A stretch of DNA of 64,000 bases, taken from Bradyrhizobium sp. NDS-1. GTDB lineage: Bacteria > Pseudomonadota > Alphaproteobacteria > Rhizobiales > Xanthobacteraceae. The position numbers and the translations under genes are program-made. Under the pieces are notes generated by a model. The model was not told the origin of the DNA, did no database searches, and saw only the letters and a list, made by a program, of their open reading frames with translations. Positions 41,051 to 48,870 of the stretch are shown piece after piece (the stretch's first letter is position 1; each line of letters starts with the position of its first letter). The DNA lies in assembly GCF_032918005.1 (NCBI RefSeq), contig NZ_CP136628.1, forward strand, positions 6,929,501 to 6,993,500, written 5' to 3'.

Positions 41051-42286
41051 TTGCTTTCTGGAAGAACACTGCGAGCCGCCGCGCTGGTCACGGCAACGGC
41101 GGCCATTGCCCTCACCTCCGGCGCTGCACTCGCTCAGAAGAAATACGACACCGGCGCGTCCGATACCGAGATCAAGATCGGCAACATCATGCCGTACAGC
41201 GGTCCGGCGTCGGCTTATGGCATCATCGGCAAGACCGAAGAAGCCTATTTCAAGATGATCAACGACAAGGGCGGCATCAACGGCCGCAAGATCAACTTCG
41301 TCACCTATGACGACGGCTATTCGCCGCCCAAGGCCGTCGAGCAGGTACGCAAGCTGATCGAGAGCGATGAGGTGCTGGCGGTGTTCAATCCGCTCGGCAC
41401 GCCCTCGAACACGGCGATCCAGAAATACCTCAACTCCAAGAAAATCCCGCAGCTCTTCGTCGCGACCGGCGCCACCAAGTGGAACGACCCGAAGAACTTC
41501 CCCTGGACCATCGGCTGGCAGCCGTCCTACCAGAGCGAAGCGCAGATCTACGCGAAATGGCTGATGAAGGAGAAGCCGGACGCCAAGATCGCGATCCTCT
41601 ACCAGAACGACGATTTCGGCAAAGACTACCTCAAGGGCACCAAGGACGGCCTCGGCGCCAAGGCCTCTTCCATGATCATCATGGAAGAAAGCTACGAAGT
41701 GTCCGAGCCGTCGATCGACGGCCACATCGTCAAGATCAAGGCCGCCAATCCCGACGTGCTGCTGATCTACACCACGCCGAAGTTCGCGGCCCAGACCATC
41801 AAGAAGACCGCCGAGCTGAGCTGGAAGCCGCTTCAGATCCTCACCAACGTGTCGATCTCGGTCGGCAGCGTGATGAAGCCGGCCGGCTTCGAGAACGCGC
41901 AGGGCGTGCTGTCGGCAGCCTATGCCAAGGATTCGACGGATCCGCAGTGGGCCAACGACCCCGGCATGAAGAAGTGGAACGAGTTCGTCGACAAGTATAT
42001 GCCGGGTGCCGACAAGTCCGACACCAGCATGGTCTACGGCTATGGCGCCGCCTCGACGCTCGCCAAGGTGCTGGAAATGTGCGGCGACGATCTGACCCGC
42101 GCCAACATCATGAAGCAGGCGGCGAGCCTGAAGGACTTCGTGCCGGATACCCTGTTGCCGGGCGTCAAGATCAACACCAGCCCGACCGACTTCGCGCCGA
42201 TCGCCCAGCTCCAGATGATGCGCTTCAAGGGCGAGAAGTGGGAACTGTTCGGCGAGATCATCAGCGGCGACGTCGCTTCCGAGTGA
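41051..42286 (+). CDS. ABC transporter substrate-binding protein, array copy 1
   Basis: Periplasmic binding protein of the type I (LivJ-like) fold, 411 residues. The start is TTG at 41051: GAAGGAGA lies 6 bases upstream, and the following residues form a signal peptide (LRAAALVTATAAIALTSGAALAQ). The mature protein starts KKYDTGASDTEIKIGNIMPYSGPASAYG. The ligand-site loop reads FNPLGTPSN, and FVATGATKWNDPKNFPWTIGWQPSY follows. It is about 37 bases after livM and ends at a strong hairpin terminator. Homologues of this group bind aromatic acids or fatty/dicarboxylic acids in R. palustris, as I recall; the ligand here is not known. Confidence 0.9.
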   Translation: MLSGRTLRAAALVTATAAIALTSGAALAQKKYDTGASDTEIKIGNIMPYSGPASAYGIIGKTEEAYFKMINDKGGINGRKINFVTYDDGYSPPKAVEQVRKLIESDEVLAVFNPLGTPSNTAIQKYLNSKKIPQLFVATGATKWNDPKNFPWTIGWQPSYQSEAQIYAKWLMKEKPDAKIAILYQNDDFGKDYLKGTKDGLGAKASSMIIMEESYEVSEPSIDGHIVKIKAANPDVLLIYTTPKFAAQTIKKTAELSWKPLQILTNVSISVGSVMKPAGFENAQGVLSAAYAKDSTDPQWANDPGMKKWNEFVDKYMPGADKSDTSMVYGYGAASTLAKVLEMCGDDLTRANIMKQAASLKDFVPDTLLPGVKINTSPTDFAPIAQLQMMRFKGEKWELFGEIISGDVASE

Positions 42287-42315
42287 CGCGCTGACGCAGC
42301 AGACCGAGCCCAGGA

Positions 42316-42345
42316 AGCCCCCGCGAACCATCGCGGGGGCTTTTT
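42316..42345 (+). terminator. Rho-independent terminator after binding protein 1
   Basis: A stem AGCCCCCGCGA/TCGCGGGGGCT with an ACCA loop is followed by TTTTTG. It lies 30 bases after the stop codon and ends the livGFHM-binding protein 1 transcript. Confidence 0.88.
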
Positions 42346-42403
42346 GTTGACGGCAGGCGCCAAACTTGTTCAATGCGGCGATCCAACCCGGGGTAGGAGA
42401 ACA

Positions 42404-43630
42404 ATGCCCGCCGTTCGTTTTCAGGTTGTAGCCCTGTGGACCGCGCTCGCTTTGTGCACTGCGACGAGCAGCCCGACACTGGCGCAGAAGAAATACGACA
42501 GCGGCGCTTCCGATGCCGAGATCAAGATCGGCAACATCATGCCCTATAGCGGCCCGGCCTCGGCCTATGCCGCGATCGGCAAGACGGAGCAGGCCTATTT
42601 CAACAAGATCAATGCCGAGGGCGGCATCAACGGACGCAAGATCAAGCTCATCTCCTATGACGACGCCTATTCGCCGCCGAAGACCGTGGAGCAGGCACGC
42701 AGGCTGGTCGAGAGCGACGGGGTGCTCCTGATCTTCGGCTCGCTCGGCACGTCCACCAACGGCGCCATCCGCAAATACATGAACGAGAAAAAGGTGCCGC
42801 AATTGTTCGTGGCGAGCGGCGCGTCCAAGTGGAACGATCCCAAGCAATATCCCTGGACCATGGGCTGGCAACCGAGCTATGCGAGCGAAGCGCGCATCTA
42901 CGCCAAGTACATCATGAAGGAAAAGCCCGACGGAAAAATCGGGGTGCTCTACCAGAACGACGATTTCGGCAAGGACTATCTGAAAGGGCTGAAGGACGGT
43001 CTCGGCGCCAAGGCCTCGATGATCGTGATGCAGGAGACCTACGATACCTCCGAGCCCGCGATCGACGAACACGTCGTCAAGCTGAAGGCCTCGGGTGCCG
43101 ACGTGTTCATCAGCATCACGACGCCGAAATTCGCCGCGCAGGCGATCAAGAAGGCGGCCGAGATCAACTGGCATCCGGTCCACATCGTCTCGAACGTCTC
43201 GGCCTCGGTCGGCGGCGTGATCGAGCCGGCCGGCCTCGAGATCTCCCAGGGCATCCTGTCGGCAAGCTACCTCAAGGACGGCTCCGATCCGCAGTGGAAC
43301 GCCGACGACGGCATGAAGAAGTTCTATAACTTCCTCGCGCAATACGATCCCAAGGCCAACAAGCTCGAAGCCGGCGTGGTGTTCGGCTATGCCGCAGCTC
43401 AAACCATGGTGAAGGTGCTGCAGATGTGCGGCGACGATCTCACCCGCGAGAACGTCATGAAGCAGGCCGCCTCCTTAAAGGATTTCGAACCGGACACGCT
43501 GCTGCCCGGCATCAAGATCAACACCGCGCCGGACAATTTTGCCCCGATCGAGCAGCTCCAGATGATGCGTTTCAAGGGCCGGAAGTGGGAGCTGTTCGGC
43601 GACATCATATCGAGCGAGATCGGCCATTGA
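42404..43630 (+). CDS. ABC transporter substrate-binding protein, array copy 2
   Basis: Second LivJ-fold binding protein, 408 residues from the ATG at 42404 with GGTAGGAGAA upstream. The signal peptide is AVRFQVVALWTALALCTATSSPTLAQ. It is the most divergent of the four: the ligand loop reads FGSLGTSTN instead of FN(S/P)LGTPxN, and FVASGASKWNDP replaces FVATGATKW. The C-terminus retains the shared KFAAQAIKK, MCGDDLTRENVMKQAASLKDF and LPGIKIN blocks. Instead of a terminator it is followed by a 19-bp palindrome. Confidence 0.9.
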   Translation: MPAVRFQVVALWTALALCTATSSPTLAQKKYDSGASDAEIKIGNIMPYSGPASAYAAIGKTEQAYFNKINAEGGINGRKIKLISYDDAYSPPKTVEQARRLVESDGVLLIFGSLGTSTNGAIRKYMNEKKVPQLFVASGASKWNDPKQYPWTMGWQPSYASEARIYAKYIMKEKPDGKIGVLYQNDDFGKDYLKGLKDGLGAKASMIVMQETYDTSEPAIDEHVVKLKASGADVFISITTPKFAAQAIKKAAEINWHPVHIVSNVSASVGGVIEPAGLEISQGILSASYLKDGSDPQWNADDGMKKFYNFLAQYDPKANKLEAGVVFGYAAAQTMVKVLQMCGDDLTRENVMKQAASLKDFEPDTLLPGIKINTAPDNFAPIEQLQMMRFKGRKWELFGDIISSEIGH

Positions 43631-43641
43631 AGCCGCACATG

Positions 43642-43660
43642 ACGCAATTATAAATTGCGT
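43642..43660. promoter_or_regulatory. 19-bp perfect palindrome downstream of binding protein 2
   Basis: ACGCAATTATAAATTGCGT has 8-base arms and an ATA centre, the same geometry as the IclR-side palindrome at 36573. It lies 11 bases after the stop of binding protein 2 and well upstream of the next gene. It may be an operator for the next gene rather than a terminator, since no T-run follows. Confidence 0.45.
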
Positions 43661-43716
43661 ATGTTTCAGAAGGCAATTTTGGCGTAGCTGAGTGATGGCG
43701 CGCTTCATCTCGCGCG

Positions 43717-43730
43717 CCGGAATATTCCGC
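43717..43730. promoter_or_regulatory. GGAATATTCC palindrome upstream of binding protein 3
   Basis: CCGGAATATTCCGC contains the 12-base perfect palindrome CGGAATATTCCG. The right half shares ATTCCGCATC with the candidate IclR site at 36573-36591. It lies about 150 bases before the start of binding protein 3. Confidence 0.4.
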
Positions 43731-43878
43731 ATCCCCTCGCAGAAGAAGGACCTCGCGCGACGGCGCGTTCTCCTTGCTGGGCACCTGAGAAGGGTATTCA
43801 ATGCGTGCTGGAGCGACGCGCAATGATCGCTCACGACAAGAACAATCGACACATTCAAACCGACCTAGGGAGATCAAG

Positions 43879-45108
43879 ATGCCTGCAATGCATGTGCGAT
43901 TGGGGGCCTTCTCGGCTGCCCTCGTGCTGGCTGCCACCCTGTCCACAACAGCGTCCGCGCAGAAGAAATACGACACCGGCGCATCCGACAGCGAGATCAA
44001 GATCGGCAATATCATGCCCTACAGCGGACCAGCCTCCGCCTACGGCGTGATCGGCAAGACCGAGGAGGCGTATTTCCGCAAGATCAATGCAGAAGGCGGC
44101 ATCAACGGCCGCAAGATCAACTTCGTGACCTATGACGACGCCTATTCGCCGCCGAAGACCGTGGAGCAGGCACGCAAGCTCATCGAGAGCGACGAGGTGC
44201 TGCTCATCTTCAACTCGCTTGGCACACCGCCGAACACCGCGATCCAGAAATACATGAACCAGAAGAAGGTGCCGCAGCTGTTCGTCGCCACCGGCGCCAC
44301 CAAATGGGACGATCCCAAGGAGTTTCCGTGGACCATCGGCTGGCAGCCGAACTACCAGACTGAAGCCCGCATCTATGCAAAGTACATTCTGAAGGAAAGG
44401 CCGGGCGCCAGGATAGCCATCCTCTATCAGAATGACGACTACGGCAAAGATTACGTCAAAGGCCTGAAGGACGGCCTGGGCGCCAAGGCGGCGTCGATGA
44501 TCGTGGCCGAGGAAAGCTACGAGGTGGCGCAGCCGACCATCGACTCCAGCATCGTCAAGCTCAAGTCGACGGATGCCGACGTCTTCTTCAACGTCACCAC
44601 GCCGAAATTTGCTGCTCAGACGATCAAGAAGATGCATGAGATCGGCTGGAAGCCGATGCATTTCCTCAACAACGTCTCGGTTTCCATCGGCAGCGTCATG
44701 AAGCCGGCCGGCTTCGAAGCCTCGCAAGGCATCATCTCCTCGAACTACTACAAGGATCCGACCGACACGCAATGGAAGAACGATCCGGCGATGAAGGCCT
44801 GGAATGAGTTCCTCGACAAGTACTATCCGGATGCCAACCGCACGGATTCGGCTGTGATGTACGGATACATCGTGGCCCAGGGTCTTGCGCATGTATTGAA
44901 GGCGTGCGGCGACGATCTGACGCGAGCCAACGTCATGAAGCAGGCAGCCGCCCTCCGGGACTTCGAACCCGGAGGCCTGCTGCCGGGCATCAAGGTTAAC
45001 ACCAGCCCCACCGACTTCGCGCCGCTGTCCCAAGTGCAACTCATGCGCTTCAAGGGCGAAAGCTGGGAGCTGTTCGGCGACGTCCTCAGTAGCGAGGTAG
45101 GCGGCTAA
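43879..45108 (+). CDS. ABC transporter substrate-binding protein, array copy 3
   Basis: Third LivJ-fold binding protein, 409 residues from the ATG at 43879, with GGGAGA 6-11 bases upstream. The signal peptide MPAMHVRLGAFSAALVLAATLSTTASAQ precedes KKYDTGASDSEIKIGNIMPYSG. The ligand loop FNSLGTPPNTAIQKYMN and FVATGATKWDDPKEFPWTIGWQPNY closely match copy 4. It differs in the mid-lobe (VAEESYEVAQPTIDSSIVKLKSTDADVFFNVTTP). It is flanked upstream by two palindromes and downstream by a terminator, so it is probably transcribed separately from copy 2. Confidence 0.9.
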   Translation: MPAMHVRLGAFSAALVLAATLSTTASAQKKYDTGASDSEIKIGNIMPYSGPASAYGVIGKTEEAYFRKINAEGGINGRKINFVTYDDAYSPPKTVEQARKLIESDEVLLIFNSLGTPPNTAIQKYMNQKKVPQLFVATGATKWDDPKEFPWTIGWQPNYQTEARIYAKYILKERPGARIAILYQNDDYGKDYVKGLKDGLGAKAASMIVAEESYEVAQPTIDSSIVKLKSTDADVFFNVTTPKFAAQTIKKMHEIGWKPMHFLNNVSVSIGSVMKPAGFEASQGIISSNYYKDPTDTQWKNDPAMKAWNEFLDKYYPDANRTDSAVMYGYIVAQGLAHVLKACGDDLTRANVMKQAAALRDFEPGGLLPGIKVNTSPTDFAPLSQVQLMRFKGESWELFGDVLSSEVGG

Positions 45109-45142
45109 GGGCGCGGCCCTGCCCAATGACTACTAAAGACGC

Positions 45143-45173
45143 AGCCCCTGCGGCATTGCCGCAGGGGCTTTTC
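45143..45173 (+). terminator. Rho-independent terminator after binding protein 3
   Basis: A stem AGCCCCTGCGGC/GCCGCAGGGGCT with a tight loop is followed by TTTCC. It lies 34 bases after the stop of binding protein 3. Confidence 0.85.
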
Positions 45174-45274
45174 CTTGAAGCCTTCGGGCAAATCGTATTG
45201 AATTGCGGCAGCGTCGCCAAAAACAATCAAGCCAAGAAAAGGGACGCCCACATCAAGAAAATAGGGAGAATGGA

Positions 45275-46504
45275 ATGCCTGCTGTCACCGGCAAATTTGC
45301 CGCCGCGTCACTGGCGCTTGCGCTCATTGCGGCCTCGACCTCCACTGCATCGGCCCAGAAGAAATACGATACCGGCGCGACCGATACCGAAATCAAGATC
45401 GGCAACATCATGCCCTACAGCGGACCGGCCTCCGCCTACGGCATCATCGGCCGGACCGAAGCCGCCTATTTCAAGAAGATCAACGACGAGGGCGGAATCA
45501 ACGGCCGCAAGATCAATTTCGTCTCTTACGACGACGCCTATTCGCCGCCCAAGACGGTGGAGCAGGCGCGCAAGCTGGTCGAGAGCGACGAGGTGCTGCT
45601 CGTCTTCAACTCGCTCGGCACCCCGCCGAACTCGGCGATCCAGAAGTACATGAACTCGAAGAAGGTGCCGCAGCTGTTCGTCGCAACCGGCGCCACCAAG
45701 TGGAACGATCCGCAGAACTTCCCCTGGACGATGGGCTGGCAGCCCAACTACCAGAGCGAGACGCAGATCTACGCAAAGTACATCCTGAAGGCCATGCCCA
45801 ACGCCAAGATCGGCGTCCTGTACCAGAACGACGATTACGGCAAGGACTACCTGAAGGGCCTGAAGGACGGCCTCGGCGCCAAGGCCGCAAGCATGATCGT
45901 GCTGGAGGAAAGCTACGAGACGTCGGAGCCAACCATCGACAATCACATCGTCAAGCTGAAGGCGACCGGCGCCGACGTCTTCATCAACATCACCACGCCG
46001 AAATTCGCGGCGCAGGCGATCAAGAAGATCTCCGAGATCGGCTGGAAGCCGACGCACTTCCTCAACAACGTCTCGGCCTCGGTCGGCAGCGTGATCAAGC
46101 CCGCGGGCTTCGAGAACTCGCAGGACATCATCTCGGCCGCATATCTGAAGGACGTCTCCGATCCGCAGTGGAAGGACGACGCCGGCATGAAGGGCTTCCT
46201 GGACTTCATGGCGAAGTACTTCCCGGAAGGCGACAAGCTCGACGGCGGCACCATCGTCGGCTACGGCGTGGCACAGACGCTGGTCGAAGTGCTGAAGAAG
46301 TGCGGCGACAATCTCACGCGCGAGAACGTCATGAAACAGGCGGCCAGCCTGAAGGACTTCCGTACCGAAGTGCTGCTGCCCGGCATCAAGATCAACACCG
46401 GCGCGAACGACTTCGCACCGATCAGCTCACTCCAGCTCATGAAGTTCAAGGGCGACAAGTGGGATCTGTTCGGCGACGTGATCAGCGCCGACGCCGGCGG
46501 CTAG
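45275..46504 (+). CDS. ABC transporter substrate-binding protein, array copy 4
   Basis: Fourth LivJ-fold binding protein, 409 residues. The ATG at 45275 has GGGAGAATGGA just upstream; the signal peptide is AVTGKFAAASLALALIAASTSTASAQ. It carries FNSLGTPPNSAIQKYMNSKKVPQLFVATGATKWNDPQNFPWTMGW and LEESYETSEPTIDNHIVKLKATGADVFINITTP. The conserved C-terminal CGDNLTRENVMKQAASLKDF has Asn where the others have Asp. It ends at its own terminator, so it can be expressed independently of the transporter genes. Confidence 0.9.
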   Translation: MPAVTGKFAAASLALALIAASTSTASAQKKYDTGATDTEIKIGNIMPYSGPASAYGIIGRTEAAYFKKINDEGGINGRKINFVSYDDAYSPPKTVEQARKLVESDEVLLVFNSLGTPPNSAIQKYMNSKKVPQLFVATGATKWNDPQNFPWTMGWQPNYQSETQIYAKYILKAMPNAKIGVLYQNDDYGKDYLKGLKDGLGAKAASMIVLEESYETSEPTIDNHIVKLKATGADVFINITTPKFAAQAIKKISEIGWKPTHFLNNVSASVGSVIKPAGFENSQDIISAAYLKDVSDPQWKDDAGMKGFLDFMAKYFPEGDKLDGGTIVGYGVAQTLVEVLKKCGDNLTRENVMKQAASLKDFRTEVLLPGIKINTGANDFAPISSLQLMKFKGDKWDLFGDVISADAGG

Positions 46505-46527
46505 TCGCTGGAAGACGTGGACGGCAG

Positions 46528-46561
46528 GCTCCCTGCGATGCTCTCGCAGGGAGCTTTTTTT
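46528..46561 (+). terminator. Rho-independent terminator after binding protein 4
   Basis: A stem GCTCCCTGCGA/TCGCAGGGAGC with a TGCTC loop is followed by seven T residues. It lies 24 bases after the stop of binding protein 4. Confidence 0.88.
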
Positions 46562-46696
46562 GCCCACCGATTGCGATCACGCGATTGCACAATCGAATGA
46601 TGGCCAAGGCCGCTTACGCTTTGGCGCCTGATGGGGTAGGCATGTGACCGGGGGCGCTCGCCGCCGATCCCTCCTGTTCGCCCAAGGCTTTTCGTC

Positions 46697-47980
46697 ATGA
46701 CCGACCGACGTCCCCTGCTCCGCGCGCTCTACGATGCCGCCGTTGCCGCCGCCCATCCCAACGTCGTGCTGGCGCCGCATCTGCGCCCCGCGCCGAGGGG
46801 ACGCGTGATCTGCCTTGCCGCCGGCAAGGGCGCGGGCGCGATGGCCGCGGCGGCGGAGCGGCACTATCTCGACACCCTGGGGCTGGCGCCGGAGCGGCTG
46901 GTCGGCATCGCCACCACGCGCCACGGATACGGCGTGCCGACGCGCCGCATCCGCGTGGTCGAGGCCGGCCATCCCGTGCCCGACGAGGCCGGCCTGAAGG
47001 GCGCGGCCGACACGCTCGCGCTGGCCGGCGAGGCCGGCCCTGACGATCTGCTCCTGGTGCTGCTCACCGGCGGCGGCTCGGCGAACTGGATCGCGCCGGT
47101 GGAGGGCATCAGCTTCGCGCAGAAGCAGGCGGTCAACAAGGCGCTGCTGCGCTCGGGCGCGCCGATCGGCGAGATGAACGTCGTGCGCAAGCATCTGTCG
47201 CGGATCAAGGGCGGCCGTCTCGCGCGCGCCGGCAGGAATGCCGCCGAGATCGTGACGCTCGCGATCTCCGACGTGCCGCATGACGATCCCTCCGCGATCG
47301 CCTCCGGTCCCACGGTGGCGGATCCGACCACCCTGGCCGATGCGCGCGCGATCGTGGCGAAGTACAGGCTCGACATCGACGATGCCGTGCGCCGCGCGCT
47401 CGATGATCCCGCCAACGAGAGCTGCAAGCCTGACGATGCGGCCTTTGCCCGGGCGCATTTCGAGCTGATCGCGCGGCCCAAGCAGTCGCTCGACGCCGCG
47501 GTGAAGCTCGCGCGCGAGGCCGGTTACGAGACCATCGGTCTCGGCGCCGATCTCGAAGGCGAGGCCCGCGAGGTCGCGGCCGATCATGCGAAGCTCGCGC
47601 TTCAGGCACGCGCGCAAGGCAAGCGCGTCGCGATCCTCTCCGGCGGCGAGCTCACGGTTACCGTGCGCGGCCAGGGGCGCGGCGGACCGAACCAGGAATA
47701 CGCCCTGGCGCTCGCCAACCTGCTGAAGGACACGCCGGATATCTCGGCGCTGGCCGCCGATACCGACGGTGCCGATGGCGGCGCCGGCAACCCCACCGAT
47801 CCCGCCGGCGCGCTGATCGACGCGGCGACGTTCGCGAAGATGAAGGCGCAGGGACTCCAGCCACAGGCCTACCTCGACAACAACGACGCCACCACGTTCT
47901 TCGAGGCGACGGGGGATCTGCTGCTGCCCGGCCCGACGCTGACCAACGTGAACGATATAAGGGTGATCCTGGTGGATTGA
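46697..47980 (+). CDS. Glycerate 2-kinase (MOFRL/GckA type)
   Basis: Enzyme of 427 residues that phosphorylates D-glycerate, feeding glyoxylate, serine-cycle or tartrate breakdown products into glycolysis. The N-terminal DUF4147 domain contains CLAAGKGAGAMAAAAE near 35-50 and LLVLLTGGGSANWIAPV near 118-134. VVRKHLSRIKGGRLAR and ISDVPHDDPSAIASGPTVADPTT follow. The C-terminal MOFRL domain has VRGQGRGGPNQEYALALA and DTDGADGGAGNPTDPAGA. No glyoxylate carboligase or reductase gene is next to it. It is upstream of a palindromic repeat and converges on the MarR gene. Confidence 0.93.
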   Translation: MTDRRPLLRALYDAAVAAAHPNVVLAPHLRPAPRGRVICLAAGKGAGAMAAAAERHYLDTLGLAPERLVGIATTRHGYGVPTRRIRVVEAGHPVPDEAGLKGAADTLALAGEAGPDDLLLVLLTGGGSANWIAPVEGISFAQKQAVNKALLRSGAPIGEMNVVRKHLSRIKGGRLARAGRNAAEIVTLAISDVPHDDPSAIASGPTVADPTTLADARAIVAKYRLDIDDAVRRALDDPANESCKPDDAAFARAHFELIARPKQSLDAAVKLAREAGYETIGLGADLEGEAREVAADHAKLALQARAQGKRVAILSGGELTVTVRGQGRGGPNQEYALALANLLKDTPDISALAADTDGADGGAGNPTDPAGALIDAATFAKMKAQGLQPQAYLDNNDATTFFEATGDLLLPGPTLTNVNDIRVILVD

Positions 47981-48000
47981 GGCGCCAGCCCCAACGACGG

Positions 48001-48103
48001 TGTCATTCCCCGCGCAGGCGGGGAATCCAGTACGCCGCAGCCTCTCGATGAACCAAAACGGTCTCGGAGTACTGGATCGCCCGATCATGTCGGGCGATGA
48101 CAG
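48001..48103. repeat. Palindromic repeat, family B copy 2
   Basis: A palindrome of about 103 bp. It opens TGTCATTCCCCGCGCAGGCG, has inner ATCCAGTACGCCG and CGGAGTACTGGAT, and closes CGCCCGATCATGTCGGGCG followed by ATGACAG. It lies between two convergent genes (glycerate kinase and MarR). Confidence 0.8.
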
Positions 48104-48157
48104 CGGAGAATGTGGGTTGGGCTCGTCACAAGCCAGCTTGGGCTCGACGGCCGCCCC

Positions 48158-48691
48158 TCAAAACTCGTTCGCGATCTTCGAGAGCATCGCGATGAGCGCC
48201 TCGCGGTTGCTCTGCCCGAGCAAGTCGTTCAGCCGGGCCTCGTGCTTGGTGGCGACGAGCTTCTTGGCGCGGGAAAGCACGGCCTTGCCCTTGTCGGTCA
48301 GCACCAGGATGTGCGAGCGGCGGTCGTTGGTGGAGCGGATCCGGGCGCAAAGATCGCGGCTCTCGAGATTGTCGAGCATCGCCACGAAGTTCGGCCTGAG
48401 GATGCCGAGAGTCGAGGCGATCTCGGTCTGGTTACGGCCGGGATTCTTCTCGACCAGCAGCAGCACGGAGAATTGCGCCGGCGTCAGCTGGAGCGAGGCC
48501 ATGCAGCGCAGGAAGTTCTCGAACACCTTGAGCTGCGCCCGCTTCAGCACATAGCCGAGCTGCTCCGAGAGTTCGCCGAGCTGGAGGGCTTCGGCGGACC
48601 CCTGACCCTGCGCCTCGGCCACGTCCTTGCGGCCCTTGGCCGTATCGGCAGGCTTCTCAGAGGACTTTTCGGCAGCTTTGGAAACGGTCAT
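48158..48691 (-). CDS. MarR family transcriptional regulator
   Basis: Winged-helix regulator of 177 residues with a charged, disordered N-terminal tail (about 1-35). The MarR core (about 40-170) reads LGYVLKRAQLKVFENFLRCMASLQLTPAQFSVLLLVEKNPGRNQTEIASTLGILRPNFVAMLDNLESRDLCAR, then the wing RSTNDRRSHILVLTDKG. It is divergent from a branched-chain-type importer, with a long inverted repeat between them. R. palustris CouR, a MarR protein for coumaroyl-CoA, lies beside such a transporter as I recall; this gene may play the same part, but that is inference. Confidence 0.88.
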   Translation of the reverse strand: MTVSKAAEKSSEKPADTAKGRKDVAEAQGQGSAEALQLGELSEQLGYVLKRAQLKVFENFLRCMASLQLTPAQFSVLLLVEKNPGRNQTEIASTLGILRPNFVAMLDNLESRDLCARIRSTNDRRSHILVLTDKGKAVLSRAKKLVATKHEARLNDLLGQSNREALIAMLSKIANEF

Positions 48692-48751
48692 CGCCTCGTG
48701 CTCGTAATCCCGCTAAATTCGGGACGGGTCATCCACCCCGCCCTTGATGTT

Positions 48752-48785
48752 ATATTTGATAATTGTTATGGACCATATCAAATAT
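48752..48785. promoter_or_regulatory. Long inverted repeat, candidate MarR operator
   Basis: The arms ATATTTGATA (48752-48761) and TATCAAATAT (48776-48785) are perfect 10-base inverted copies with a 14-base spacer. The spacer overlaps GTTATGGACCATATC (48765-48779), which resembles the motif before pobA and the hydratase gene. The site lies 61 bases from the MarR start and 86 bases from the transporter start. Confidence 0.6.
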
Positions 48786-48870
48786 CGCATGCGTTTTTCA
48801 ATGGCTGTGAGCGTACCGTCCACCGCAATCCAGGGGACCGGTCCGTAATCTTTAGGGGGAGCGTCCGGTC

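Noticed and set aside
41033..43402. Long minus-strand open frame (789 residues) opposite binding proteins 1 and 2
   Set aside because: Antisense shadow of the two paralogous genes. Its two halves repeat each other only because the plus-strand genes are paralogues.
41051..46504. The four binding-protein genes as an assembly duplication
   Set aside because: The copies differ at many positions, have distinct signal peptides and distinct terminators, so they are real paralogues.
42316..46561. Hairpins after the binding-protein genes as riboswitches or attenuators
   Set aside because: They are simple GC-rich stems followed by T-runs directly after stop codons, which is the form of ordinary terminators.
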